Assembly: GCA_045561055.1 (NCBI GenBank)
Contig: JBJKYL010000014.1
Coordinates: forward strand, 1-64,000
Reading direction: 5' to 3'
DNA length: 64,000 nt
DNA from: SMWC01 sp045561055
Lineage (GTDB): Bacteria; Pseudomonadota; Gammaproteobacteria; Steroidobacterales; Rariloculaceae
The notes under the pieces were generated by a model that was not told the DNA's origin, did no database searches, and saw only the letters and a program-made list of their open reading frames with translations. This document shows positions 28,482 through 36,173 of this stretch, piece by piece; position 1 is the first letter of the stretch, and the number at the start of each line of letters is the position of its first letter. The position numbers and the translations under genes are program-made.

Positions 28482-29252
28482 TCATGATTCCCGGTCGTCG
28501 GCGCCGAGGGTCAGGACTTCATAGCCGTTATCGGTGACGAGAACGGTGTGCTCCCATTGCGCTGATAGAGAGTGATCTTTGGTCACAACAGTCCAGCCGT
28601 CGTTAAGTAGTTTTACATGTCGCTTACCAGCATTCACCATCGGTTCGACGGTAATAGCCATCCCTGTCTCCAGCTCAACGCCTATGCCGCGCTTACCGTA
28701 GTGAAGTACCTGCGGGTCCTCATGGAAGCCACGCCCGATACCATGCCCACAGTATTCACGCACAACTGAGAAACGATTCGCTTCTACATGCTGTTGGATC
28801 GAATTGCCTATATCGCCCAGATGCGTGCCAGGCCTGATTTCTTTGATGCCAAGCCACATAGCCTCGTAGGCCACGCGGGCAACTCGCTCCGCTAGTACCT
28901 GAGCCGGACCAACGAAAAACATACGGCTGGTATCACCATGGTAGCCGTCCTTAATGACCGTGATGTCAATGTTTAGTGTGTCACCGTTCTTGAGGATACG
29001 GTCTCCTGGAATACCGTGACACACGACATGGTTGACTGAAGTACATATGGATTTTGGAAAGCCGCGATAATTTAAGGGGGCTGGAATCGAGTCGAGCGTA
29101 TTTACGATATAGTCGTGGCAGATGCGGTCTAGCTCATCGGTCGAAATTCCAGCAACTATTTCTGCACCAATCATATCGAGTGCGCTCGCCGCTAGTCGCC
29201 CCGCTATGCGCATCTTTTCCTGCTCTTCAGGTGTCTTGATCGTAATATTCAT
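28482..29252 (-). CDS. map: Methionine aminopeptidase, type I
   Basis: Removes the N-terminal Met from new proteins. The 256-residue protein carries the metal ligands expected for the family: the Asp in NIDITVIKDGYHGDTSRM, the His in GHGIGRGFHEDP, the Glu in TVEPM, and the Glu near the end in QWEHTVLVT. It is divergent from rpsB, as in E. coli and many relatives, and leads the map-glnD-dapD operon. Confidence 0.96.
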   Translation of the reverse strand: MNITIKTPEEQEKMRIAGRLAASALDMIGAEIVAGISTDELDRICHDYIVNTLDSIPAPLNYRGFPKSICTSVNHVVCHGIPGDRILKNGDTLNIDITVIKDGYHGDTSRMFFVGPAQVLAERVARVAYEAMWLGIKEIRPGTHLGDIGNSIQQHVEANRFSVVREYCGHGIGRGFHEDPQVLHYGKRGIGVELETGMAITVEPMVNAGKRHVKLLNDGWTVVTKDHSLSAQWEHTVLVTDNGYEVLTLGADDRES

Positions 29253-29331
29253 TTAATAGAAACAGTCCGTAGGAGCCAGGAAGTTCAAGTTTTAAAGGGA
29301 TTGTAACCCTTGAAATTCAAAGGTGGGGCGA

Positions 29332-29360
29332 TTGTTGCTACGATGCTCCTATGGTATAAA
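29332..29360 (+). promoter_or_regulatory. Likely promoter of rpsB-tsf
   Basis: TTGTTG (29332-29337), 17 bp, then TATAAA (29355-29360), followed at once by the GC-only discriminator GCGCGCGCCC. Such discriminators mark stringently controlled ribosomal promoters. It leaves a leader of about 125 nt before rpsB, long enough for S2-dependent autoregulation, though I see no defined motif. Confidence 0.5.
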
Positions 29361-29490
29361 GCGCGCGCCCTTGAGGCAATTAACTTCACACACGCGCTAA
29401 AACCTGCAGCTGGGTGCTTTCCGGTTTGAAATCGAGGCGGGAGGTTGCTGTTGGGGGCGCGTGGAGGACTAACCCGAGATAGGAGTATTT

Positions 29491-30645
29491 ATGACCGACG
29501 TTACTATGCGCCGGATGTTGGAGGCGGGAGTGCATTTTGGTCACCAAACCCGTTTCTGGAACCCGAAGATGGCACCTTTCATTTTCGGCGAACGGAGCCG
29601 CATCCACATCATTGATCTGGAAAGGACCCTGCCCCTGTATGCTGAGGCCACCCGATTCATCAGTAACTTAGTTGCCGATGGTGGTACCGTCCTGTTCGTT
29701 GGGTCGAAACGCGCGGCACAACAGGCGATGTCAGAGGAAGCAAGACGTTGCGGTATGCCGTTCGTAAGCCATCGTTGGCTGGGTGGTATGTTGACGAACT
29801 TCAAAACTATCCGCCAGTCGATTAAGCGGCTGCGGGATCTTGAAGAAATAACGGCGGATGGTGGTAGCGCCGATTTTACGAAGAAAGAAATTCTAGGCCT
29901 GAGCCGCGAACTTGAGAAGTTGGAGCGGACTCTCGGTGGAATCAAGGATATGGGATCCTTGCCAGATGCAGTCTTCATCGTTGATGTAGGTCATGAAGGG
30001 ATTGCAATCAAAGAAGCCGTAAAGCTTGATATTCCCGTGATTGCCGTAGTCGATACGAATTGTTCACCGGATTTGGTGGACTACATTATCCCCGGTAATG
30101 ATGATGCGATGCGCGCGATTCAACTTTACGCGCAGGGAATTGCGGATGCAGTCCTGGAGGGTAGGGCGTCTATTCCGGCAGTCCCGGATGGAGAGGACGA
30201 GTTTGTCGAGCTTGATCGAGAAGGTAAGCCTAAGGCGCAGCCGTCGAGAAGTAAGGTCACGACAACCACAAAGAAAAACGCAGTTGAGAAGGCAGCAGCT
30301 AGGAAGGCCGAGCTAGATCGGACCGAGATTAAAGAAGCTACCGTGACACATGAAAGCGTAAGTTCTGAAGCAGCTATTCCCACGCCTGAAGCGATCGAAT
30401 CTGATGGGGCGCTGGAAACGGCTGAATTCGTTGCCGAGAAGAGCCCCAAGAGCAAGGCTACAAAGAAAGCTGCGACTAAAAAAGCTGCGACTAAAAAAGC
30501 TGCGACTAAAAAAGCTGCGACTAAAAAAGCTGCGACTAAAAAGGCCGCGACTAAAAAGGCCGCGACTAAAAAATCTGTGACTAAAAAAGCCGCGACTAAA
30601 AAATCTGTGACTAAAAAGGCTGCGACTAAAAAAGCTGATAATTAA
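29491..30645 (+). CDS. rpsB: 30S ribosomal protein S2 with long KKAAT-repeat tail
   Basis: The first 230 or so residues are a normal S2 ([69 protein letters not shown]). S2 is usually about 240 residues; this one has 384. After an acidic and Ala-rich linker (about 240-320), the last 58 residues are 11 tandem units of a 15-bp repeat encoding AATKK with occasional SVTKK, like histone H1 or AlgP tails. A ribosome site AGGAG lies 8 bases before ATG 29491. The tail is strongly basic and disordered. RNA binding is an inference. Confidence 0.95.
   Translation: MTDVTMRRMLEAGVHFGHQTRFWNPKMAPFIFGERSRIHIIDLERTLPLYAEATRFISNLVADGGTVLFVGSKRAAQQAMSEEARRCGMPFVSHRWLGGMLTNFKTIRQSIKRLRDLEEITADGGSADFTKKEILGLSRELEKLERTLGGIKDMGSLPDAVFIVDVGHEGIAIKEAVKLDIPVIAVVDTNCSPDLVDYIIPGNDDAMRAIQLYAQGIADAVLEGRASIPAVPDGEDEFVELDREGKPKAQPSRSKVTTTTKKNAVEKAAARKAELDRTEIKEATVTHESVSSEAAIPTPEAIESDGALETAEFVAEKSPKSKATKKAATKKAATKKAATKKAATKKAATKKAATKKAATKKSVTKKAATKKSVTKKAATKKADN
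30469..30633 (+). repeat. 15-bp tandem repeat array in the 3' end of rpsB
   Basis: Eleven consecutive in-frame copies of GCTGCGACTAAAAAA, starting at 30469 and every 15 bp to 30619; some copies vary (GCC for GCT, AAG for AAA, TCTGTG for GCTGCG). Each encodes AATKK or SVTKK. Copy number could change by slippage without breaking frame, because the unit is a multiple of three. Confidence 0.92.
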
Positions 30646-30738
30646 AATAGTGACGGGCACTGAAATTTTGTTAAACAATCAAATGCGGAGCAATGCCTCA
30701 TTTAAGGTTTTCATTCATGATCGAGTAGAGGAATGGGT

Positions 30739-31617
30739 ATGGTGATAGAAGCGGCGCTCGTCAAGGAGCTTCGTGAGCGTACTGGTGCGGGAATGATGGA
30801 TTGTAAGAGAGCACTAGTTGAAGCGGATGGTGATATCGAACACGCTGGCGTGCTTTTGCGAAAGAGTGGTCAGGCGAAGGCGGATAAAAAAGCATCCCGT
30901 GTTGCCGCGGAAGGCCTGGTATTAGTTAAGGACAGCGCTGATGGAAATAGTTACGTTGTTATAGAGGTAAATTCCGAGACTGATTTTGTGGCTAAAGATG
31001 AGAACTTCGTTGCATTTGCAGAGACTGCCGCTGCCGCCGCTCTAACCGGTGAGCATGACGATTTAGCTGCTCTTATGACGTCGGATTCAGGAGGTGAAAC
31101 TCTAGAAACAAGACGACAGGAACTCGTAGCTAAGGTTGGGGAGAATATTGCTGTTCGGAGATTTCAAATTCTTGAAAGCGGCGAGACGGTAGGTAGTTAC
31201 TCCCATATGGGGAGAATTGGCGTGCTTGTAGAACTGAAAGGTGGCGATGAGGCGTTGGCAAAAGATTTGGCGATGCAAGTGGCTGCGACCTCGCCTCGTT
31301 ATGTCAGCGTTGATGATGTACCGAAGGATGAGCTTGCTACGGAACGCGATATTCTCGCGGCTCAGGCAATCCAGGAAGGTAAGTCAGAGGAAATAGTGCA
31401 GAAGATGGTCGAGGGGCGTCTGCGCAAACACCTAGATGAGATTACATTAACGGGTCAGCCGTTTGTAAAGGATCCTGATTCTAAGGTTGCGGACCTGTTG
31501 GTATCGACGGGTGCTAGTGCGTTAAGTTTTGTGCGGTTCGAGGTTGGTGAGGGGATAGAACGAAAAGAAGATGATTTTGTACAGGAAGTCATGGAGCAGG
31601 CGACTCAGAGCCGTTAA
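30739..31617 (+). CDS. tsf: Elongation factor Ts
   Basis: Recycles EF-Tu by exchanging GDP for GTP. It has 292 residues, with the N-terminal LVKELRERTGAGMMDCKRAL and the EF-Tu-contacting EVNSETDFVAKDENF segment, plus the C-terminal LTGQPFVKDP. I chose ATG 30739 (MVIEAALVKEL), which has GAGGA 8 bases before it; an ATG at 30733 would overlap that site. It follows rpsB by 93 bp, as expected. Confidence 0.96.
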   Translation: MVIEAALVKELRERTGAGMMDCKRALVEADGDIEHAGVLLRKSGQAKADKKASRVAAEGLVLVKDSADGNSYVVIEVNSETDFVAKDENFVAFAETAAAAALTGEHDDLAALMTSDSGGETLETRRQELVAKVGENIAVRRFQILESGETVGSYSHMGRIGVLVELKGGDEALAKDLAMQVAATSPRYVSVDDVPKDELATERDILAAQAIQEGKSEEIVQKMVEGRLRKHLDEITLTGQPFVKDPDSKVADLLVSTGASALSFVRFEVGEGIERKEDDFVQEVMEQATQSR

Positions 31618-31653
31618 TCTATAGGTATAGCAACTTTTGTAGTTGTATTTCCT

Positions 31654-31674
31654 GAGCTCGAAGCTCCTTTTTTT
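31654..31674 (+). terminator. Weak terminator or attenuator between tsf and pyrH
   Basis: GAGCT (31654-31658) and AGCTC (31662-31666) with a CGA loop, then C and T7 (31668-31674). The stem is only 5 bp, so it probably lowers rather than stops transcription into pyrH. Confidence 0.5.
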
Positions 31675-31697
31675 AGTCGGTGAGAATTGAGGTGCGC

Positions 31698-32450
31698 ATG
31701 GGGCAGAACTCCCCCGTCTATAAGAGAATTCTGCTGAAACTCAGCGGTGAAGCCTTGTTAGGTGCCCAGGAATATGGCATCGACCCACTGGTAATTAAAC
31801 GGATTGCAGCCGAGATTTTGGAAGTAGTGGAGCTGGGGGTCCAAGTTGGACTTGTAATCGGCGGTGGCAACATATTTCGTGGTGTGGGCCTTGCAGAGGC
31901 AGGTATGGACCGTGTCACGGGAGACCAGATGGGCATGCTGGCGACTGTAATTAATGCATTGGCCGTGCAAGATGCGCTAGAGCGTTGCGGTGTGGTTGCG
32001 AGAGTTATGTCCGCACTGCAGATCAACGATGTCTGTGAGGATTACATTAGGCGCCGAGCGATTCGTCACCTTGAAAAGGGACGCGTGGTGATCTTTGCAG
32101 CCGGTACCGGTAACCCTTTCTTTACCACTGACACTGCGGCTAGTCTACGTGCTATCGAAATCAGCGCTGACGTACTAATAAAAGCAACTAAAGTAGATGG
32201 AATATATTCGGCAGATCCGATTGAGCAGTCGAACGCGGTTCGTTATAAGGACCTATCGTTCGATCAGGTATTGGCGGATAAACTACAGGTGATGGATGCT
32301 ACAGCTATCGTGATGTGCCGAGAGAATGAGCTTCCGCTGATTGTTTTCAATCTTAACAATGCTGACGCCTTGGTCGGATTGATGAAGGGTGAGGTCATCG
32401 GCACTACGGTGTCTAACCAAGTAGATAAAACTGGGAGACACGGTGATTGA
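31698..32450 (+). CDS. pyrH: Uridylate kinase
   Basis: Phosphorylates UMP to UDP; hexameric bacterial amino-acid-kinase-fold enzyme. It has 250 residues from ATG 31698, which has GAGGT 4 bases upstream; the open frame begins at GTG 31680. Seen: [36 protein letters not shown], and [16 protein letters not shown]. It overlaps frr by 8 bp. Confidence 0.95.
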   Translation: MGQNSPVYKRILLKLSGEALLGAQEYGIDPLVIKRIAAEILEVVELGVQVGLVIGGGNIFRGVGLAEAGMDRVTGDQMGMLATVINALAVQDALERCGVVARVMSALQINDVCEDYIRRRAIRHLEKGRVVIFAAGTGNPFFTTDTAASLRAIEISADVLIKATKVDGIYSADPIEQSNAVRYKDLSFDQVLADKLQVMDATAIVMCRENELPLIVFNLNNADALVGLMKGEVIGTTVSNQVDKTGRHGD

Positions 32451-33000
32451 TGACGTCAAAAAAGATGCGGACCAGAGGATGACTAAAAGTGTCGCCATCC
32501 TTAAAGGTCAATTTCGAAAGTTACGAACCGGGAGGGCGCATACCTCTCTGCTGGAGCACGTAACCGTTGATTATTATGGGTCTGAGGTACCTATCGGTCA
32601 GGTAGCTACGGTTTCTGTTGAAGATTCGCGGACACTAGCCGTGGCCCCTTGGGAAAAACAGATGGTAGCTATGATAGAGAAGGCGATTTTGACGTCGGAT
32701 TTGGGTTTGACGCCAGTTACAGCTGGGACCGTTATCCGGGTGCCCTTACCACCTATGACGGAGGAACGCCGTAAAGAGCTAGTGAAGGTTGTTCGCCACG
32801 AAACGGAAGCGGGTCGGGTAGCCGTACGCAACATTCGTCGTGATGCAATCGCGGACGTGAAAGAACTACTTAAGGAAAAGCTTGTAACACAGGACGAGGA
32901 TCATCGCGCTCACGATGAAATTCAAAAACTGACTGACAATGCGATTGCTACAATGGAAACATTGCTGCATAAAAAAGAAAAAGAAATAATGGATTTCTAG
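32443..33000 (+). CDS. frr: Ribosome recycling factor
   Basis: With EF-G it splits post-termination ribosomes. The standard 185-residue, two-domain protein has [23 protein letters not shown] and the RNIRRDA segment. GTG 32443 is the start, overlapping the pyrH stop, with GGGAG upstream. uppS begins 3 bp after the stop. Confidence 0.95.
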   Translation: MIDDVKKDADQRMTKSVAILKGQFRKLRTGRAHTSLLEHVTVDYYGSEVPIGQVATVSVEDSRTLAVAPWEKQMVAMIEKAILTSDLGLTPVTAGTVIRVPLPPMTEERRKELVKVVRHETEAGRVAVRNIRRDAIADVKELLKEKLVTQDEDHRAHDEIQKLTDNAIATMETLLHKKEKEIMDF

Positions 33001-33003
33001 AAG

Positions 33004-33763
33004 ATGGTAGCGTCGACCAAGGCAAATAGAGGGAAACACCTACCGCCGCGCCATTTGGCTGTCATCATGGATGGCAATGGCCGTTGGGCACGGAATCATG
33101 GGATATCGCGTAAAGAGGGGCATTCGGCTGGGATCAAGCCAGTAATTAGTCTTGTCGAGCGCTGCGCAACAATTGGTATCGAGGTGCTTACTCTATTTGC
33201 GTTCTCAAGTGAAAATTGGCATCGGCCGCGTGAGGAAGTGCTTGGCCTCATGTCGCTTTTCTTGGACGCGCTGAATAGACAGGTTGTTGAGCTCGAGGAG
33301 AAAGGTATACGTCTTTGCTTTGTTGGCGATATAGAATCCTTGACCCCGGTGCTTAAAAAGGCGCATTCAAGCTGCCGAAAAGCGTACCCAAGGAAATCGC
33401 CGAATGACATTAGTACTTGCGGTAGCATATGGCGGACGATGGGATATAACGCGTGGAGCGAAGCTACTAGCGGAGAAAATTGTTGCCGGAACGCTTGATC
33501 CGGAAAGTATAGACGAAGATCTAGTTTCTGCTTCGCTGGCTATGGCTGAGTTCCCGGATGTTGATTTACTCATTCGGACCGGTGGCGAACAACGTTTAAG
33601 TAACTTCTTGTTATGGAATTTAGCCTACAGCGAATTATATTTTTTGGAACTGTTGTGGCCGGATTTTTCGATAAGCGAACTCGACCAGGCGTTAGAGTTT
33701 TACGCGTCCCGACAACGGCGCTTCGGACAAACAAGCGATCAAGTCGGGACCATAAGTTGCTGA
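33004..33763 (+). CDS. uppS: Undecaprenyl diphosphate synthase, interrupted by a +1 frameshift
   Basis: Makes the C55 lipid carrier for peptidoglycan and O-antigen from FPP and IPP. The first part (33004 to about 33354) has VIMDGNGRWAR, the catalytic Asp motif, and FAFSSENWHRP; the second (about 33360 to 33763, next frame) has AVAYGGRWDI, DVDLLIRTGGEQRLSNFLLWNLAYSE and LLWPDF. The break is at A5 (33355-33359): removing one A gives VLKRRIQAAEKRTQGN, which matches family sequence, and a 252-residue product. The region spans 760 nt, one more than a multiple of three. The gene is normally essential, so a sequencing error or transcriptional slippage at the A-run is more likely than loss. Confidence 0.85.
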
Positions 33764-34548
33764 AAGCGCGTATTTTTACCGCGCTGGTACTAGGTAGCGC
33801 GACGGTTATTTCTATCCTGTTGCTTCCAACTTGGGCGTTTGCGGTAATTCTAGGCTTTCCCTGGCTGGTGGGTGCCCGTGAATGGATAGGGTTCGTGCCC
33901 GAATCTCGTCAACTGACAAAAGCTTACTGCATAATATTTCTCTTAATAATGCTGGGGGTGGGTCCGTTGTTCGATGCAGGCGGCGCCGAGCTAATCGCGT
34001 GCTTGGCTTGTGGTTGGTGGCTACTAGCGTATCTTTTTCTATGGGCTTATCCGCGCCGATTGCCGACTAGTATTGTGATGGTTTCTGGACCTATCGCGTT
34101 GTTACCGGCCTGGTTTCTGCTCGTATATCTCCATGGTAGCGAGTCACAGGGCCCACTTATGGTACTAGTTCTTGTAGGGACTATCTCGGTTACCGATATT
34201 GGAGCTTATTTCTTTGGCCGTAGGTTCGGAAAGATAAAATTAGCGAAAAATATCAGTCCCTCGAAAACCTGGGAGGGAGTGATCGGTGGATTAATGCTTG
34301 CTGCAGTAGTTGCGTTGTTTGCTAGCATTGCCTTAGATATACCTTCTATCGCCTTTGTTTCCATAGCACTCGCAGCCGCTATTGTGTCGGTAGTCGGTGA
34401 TCTCACAATCAGTATGTTGAAGCGCCACGCCGGGCTTAAGGACAGTGGTTGGCTGTTGCCTGGTCACGGGGGTGTGCTCGATCGCATAGACAGCATTTCG
34501 GCGGCTGTGCCACTCTTTTTTTTCGGTATTCAGATGGTTGGAATTTAG
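33757..34548 (+). CDS. cdsA: Phosphatidate cytidylyltransferase (CDP-diglyceride synthase)
   Basis: Membrane enzyme forming CDP-diacylglycerol for phospholipid synthesis. It has about 263 residues and eight hydrophobic segments, with the family's C-terminal signature SxxKRxxGLKDSGxLLPGHGGxLDRIDS, seen here as SMLKRHAGLKDSGWLLPGHG then DRIDS. I start at TTG 33757, which overlaps the uppS stop (LLKARIFTAL); the open frame continues upstream into uppS, but that part is uppS in another frame. In most gammaproteobacteria dxr would come next; here it does not. Confidence 0.9.
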   Translation: MLKARIFTALVLGSATVISILLLPTWAFAVILGFPWLVGAREWIGFVPESRQLTKAYCIIFLLIMLGVGPLFDAGGAELIACLACGWWLLAYLFLWAYPRRLPTSIVMVSGPIALLPAWFLLVYLHGSESQGPLMVLVLVGTISVTDIGAYFFGRRFGKIKLAKNISPSKTWEGVIGGLMLAAVVALFASIALDIPSIAFVSIALAAAIVSVVGDLTISMLKRHAGLKDSGWLLPGHGGVLDRIDSISAAVPLFFFGIQMVGI

Positions 34549-34625
34549 TTGAGCTAGAGGTGTGCCAATATCGGCCTATACCCTCATGATGCTATCAGAT
34601 CTTTAAAAATCTATTTTGCCAGTAC

Positions 34626-34656
34626 TCGACAATGATAGATGGTAAAGGCGTATAAT
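34626..34656 (+). promoter_or_regulatory. Candidate promoter upstream of rseP
   Basis: A perfect TATAAT (34651-34656) with TCGACA (34626-34631) 19 bp upstream, one mismatch from TTGACA. The spacing is a little long. It sits in the 159-bp gap where dxr would normally be, 52 bp before rseP, and could drive the rseP-bamA-lpx genes. Confidence 0.5.
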
Positions 34657-34707
34657 ATTCAATGGTTTACCATCCACTACTTAAATGCACGCTAGGCCTT
34701 ACACGCC

Positions 34708-36168
34708 ATGATTGAATTCTTGTCCGCGATTGTCGCTTTCCTTGTTGCCATTGGCGTTCTCGTGACTATTCATGAGTTTGGTCATTTCTACGTAGCGAGG
34801 CGGCTCGGCTTCAAGGTTTTGAGGTTCTCGATTGGTTTCGGTAAACCCTTGATGCGCTGGCGCGAACGAGATTCAGCGCAGGTGATGCGGATACCACAAA
34901 GGATCACTGCTGCCGTTCAAAGCTCAGCCGAACAAGAGCCTACTGCGGCGACACCGACTGAATACTGGCTGTCTAGCATACCTCTAGGCGGGTACGTAAA
35001 ACTTCTCGACGAGCGCGAGGCTCCAGTACCGAGAGAAGATGCACACCGAGCGTTTAATCGCCGTCCCGTTCCGCATCGAATCGCCGTGCTACTAGCTGGA
35101 CCCGGCTTTAATTTTCTCTTCGCGATCGTGGCCTACTGGTTGATGTTCGTAAGCGGCGTACCAGGAATAAAAGCTATAGTCGGTCCTGTGACGCCTGGAA
35201 CGGTTGCCGCCGAAGCGGGTCTGCTGGTGGATGAGCAGATAATTGCAGTCGGAGGTCATAGTACCGAGACTTGGGAGAGTGCGGTTCTCGGGATTCTTGA
35301 CGAACTTCTAGCTGACGGCCTGATCAATTTTACTGTGAGGGATTCTAACGGTAGGACGAGGCCTGTTGAGCTAGATGTTCGCGGTAGAGAGGCCGAACTT
35401 ACGGAGCCTGAAGGACTGTTCGTAGGTCTCGGATTCGAGCCGGGTCCGATTCGGCCGGCCGTTCTAGGGGAGTTGAGGGAAGGGTTTGCTGCAGAACGTG
35501 CAGGTCTTCGTAGCGGGGACCGGGTGCTGGCGCTTGACGGGCAACCTGTGAATCAATTCTCCGAGCTCGTCGAGGTTGTGCGTGATCGTCCGGGCAAGCT
35601 CGTCACGGTTGTAGTAGATCGATTGGGGAAAGAGTTCACTCTCGAAATGGAAATCGGTGATGCAGCTGTTGAGGGTGGTGTCCCGGGAGAGCGTCGCGGT
35701 CTTATAGGTGCCGGTGAGAATCCCGATGTGATCCGAGCCATCGCGGCTAACGCATCGACTACGGAGCGATACGGCGTATTTGCCGCTGTGCCTAAGGGGA
35801 TTGCTAAGACCTGGGAGATGAGCGAGTTGACGGTTCGGATGCTCGGACGAATGATTACTGGGGACGTCTCAGTCCGCAATATCAGTGGGCCAATCAATAT
35901 CGCAAGCTATGCGGGAGATAGTGCGCGTGCGGGTTTAGGGGCCTTCTTAAGTTTTTTAAGTATTGTGAGCATCAGTCTGGGAATTCTAAACCTGCTGCCT
36001 GTGCCGCTATTGGATGGTGGCCAAATCGTTTATCAATTAGCAGAAGCAGTGAAGGGCTCACCGTTATCAGAGCGCTCAATGGTTTTTGGTCAGCAAGTTG
36101 GTTTTCTGTTGCTGGCCGTTCTAATGAGCTTTGCGTTTTATAATGATATTTCGCGGATTTTAGGTTGA
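34708..36168 (+). CDS. rseP: Site-2 intramembrane zinc metalloprotease
   Basis: Cleaves anti-sigma factors such as RseA within the membrane, releasing sigma-E under envelope stress. It has 486 residues (E. coli about 450): HEFGHF zinc-binding motif at about 23-28, two PDZ domains (about 155-235 and 250-325), and the third-ligand region LLPVPLLDGG near residue 432. A polar insertion of about 30 residues around 54-85 separates the first segment from the SIPLGGYVK block, longer than in E. coli. bamA follows after 5 bp. Confidence 0.94.
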   Translation: MIEFLSAIVAFLVAIGVLVTIHEFGHFYVARRLGFKVLRFSIGFGKPLMRWRERDSAQVMRIPQRITAAVQSSAEQEPTAATPTEYWLSSIPLGGYVKLLDEREAPVPREDAHRAFNRRPVPHRIAVLLAGPGFNFLFAIVAYWLMFVSGVPGIKAIVGPVTPGTVAAEAGLLVDEQIIAVGGHSTETWESAVLGILDELLADGLINFTVRDSNGRTRPVELDVRGREAELTEPEGLFVGLGFEPGPIRPAVLGELREGFAAERAGLRSGDRVLALDGQPVNQFSELVEVVRDRPGKLVTVVVDRLGKEFTLEMEIGDAAVEGGVPGERRGLIGAGENPDVIRAIAANASTTERYGVFAAVPKGIAKTWEMSELTVRMLGRMITGDVSVRNISGPINIASYAGDSARAGLGAFLSFLSIVSISLGILNLLPVPLLDGGQIVYQLAEAVKGSPLSERSMVFGQQVGFLLLAVLMSFAFYNDISRILG

Positions 36169-36173
36169 CTAGA

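Noticed and set aside
30469..30633. Tandem repeats considered as a CRISPR array
   Set aside because: Units are 15 bp, contiguous without spacers, in frame and coding.
30313..30678. Minus-strand frame with [13 protein letters not shown] repeats
   Set aside because: It is only the antisense of the rpsB tandem repeat.
33404..33763. 119-codon frame as a separate gene
   Set aside because: It is the C-terminal half of UppS after the frameshift.
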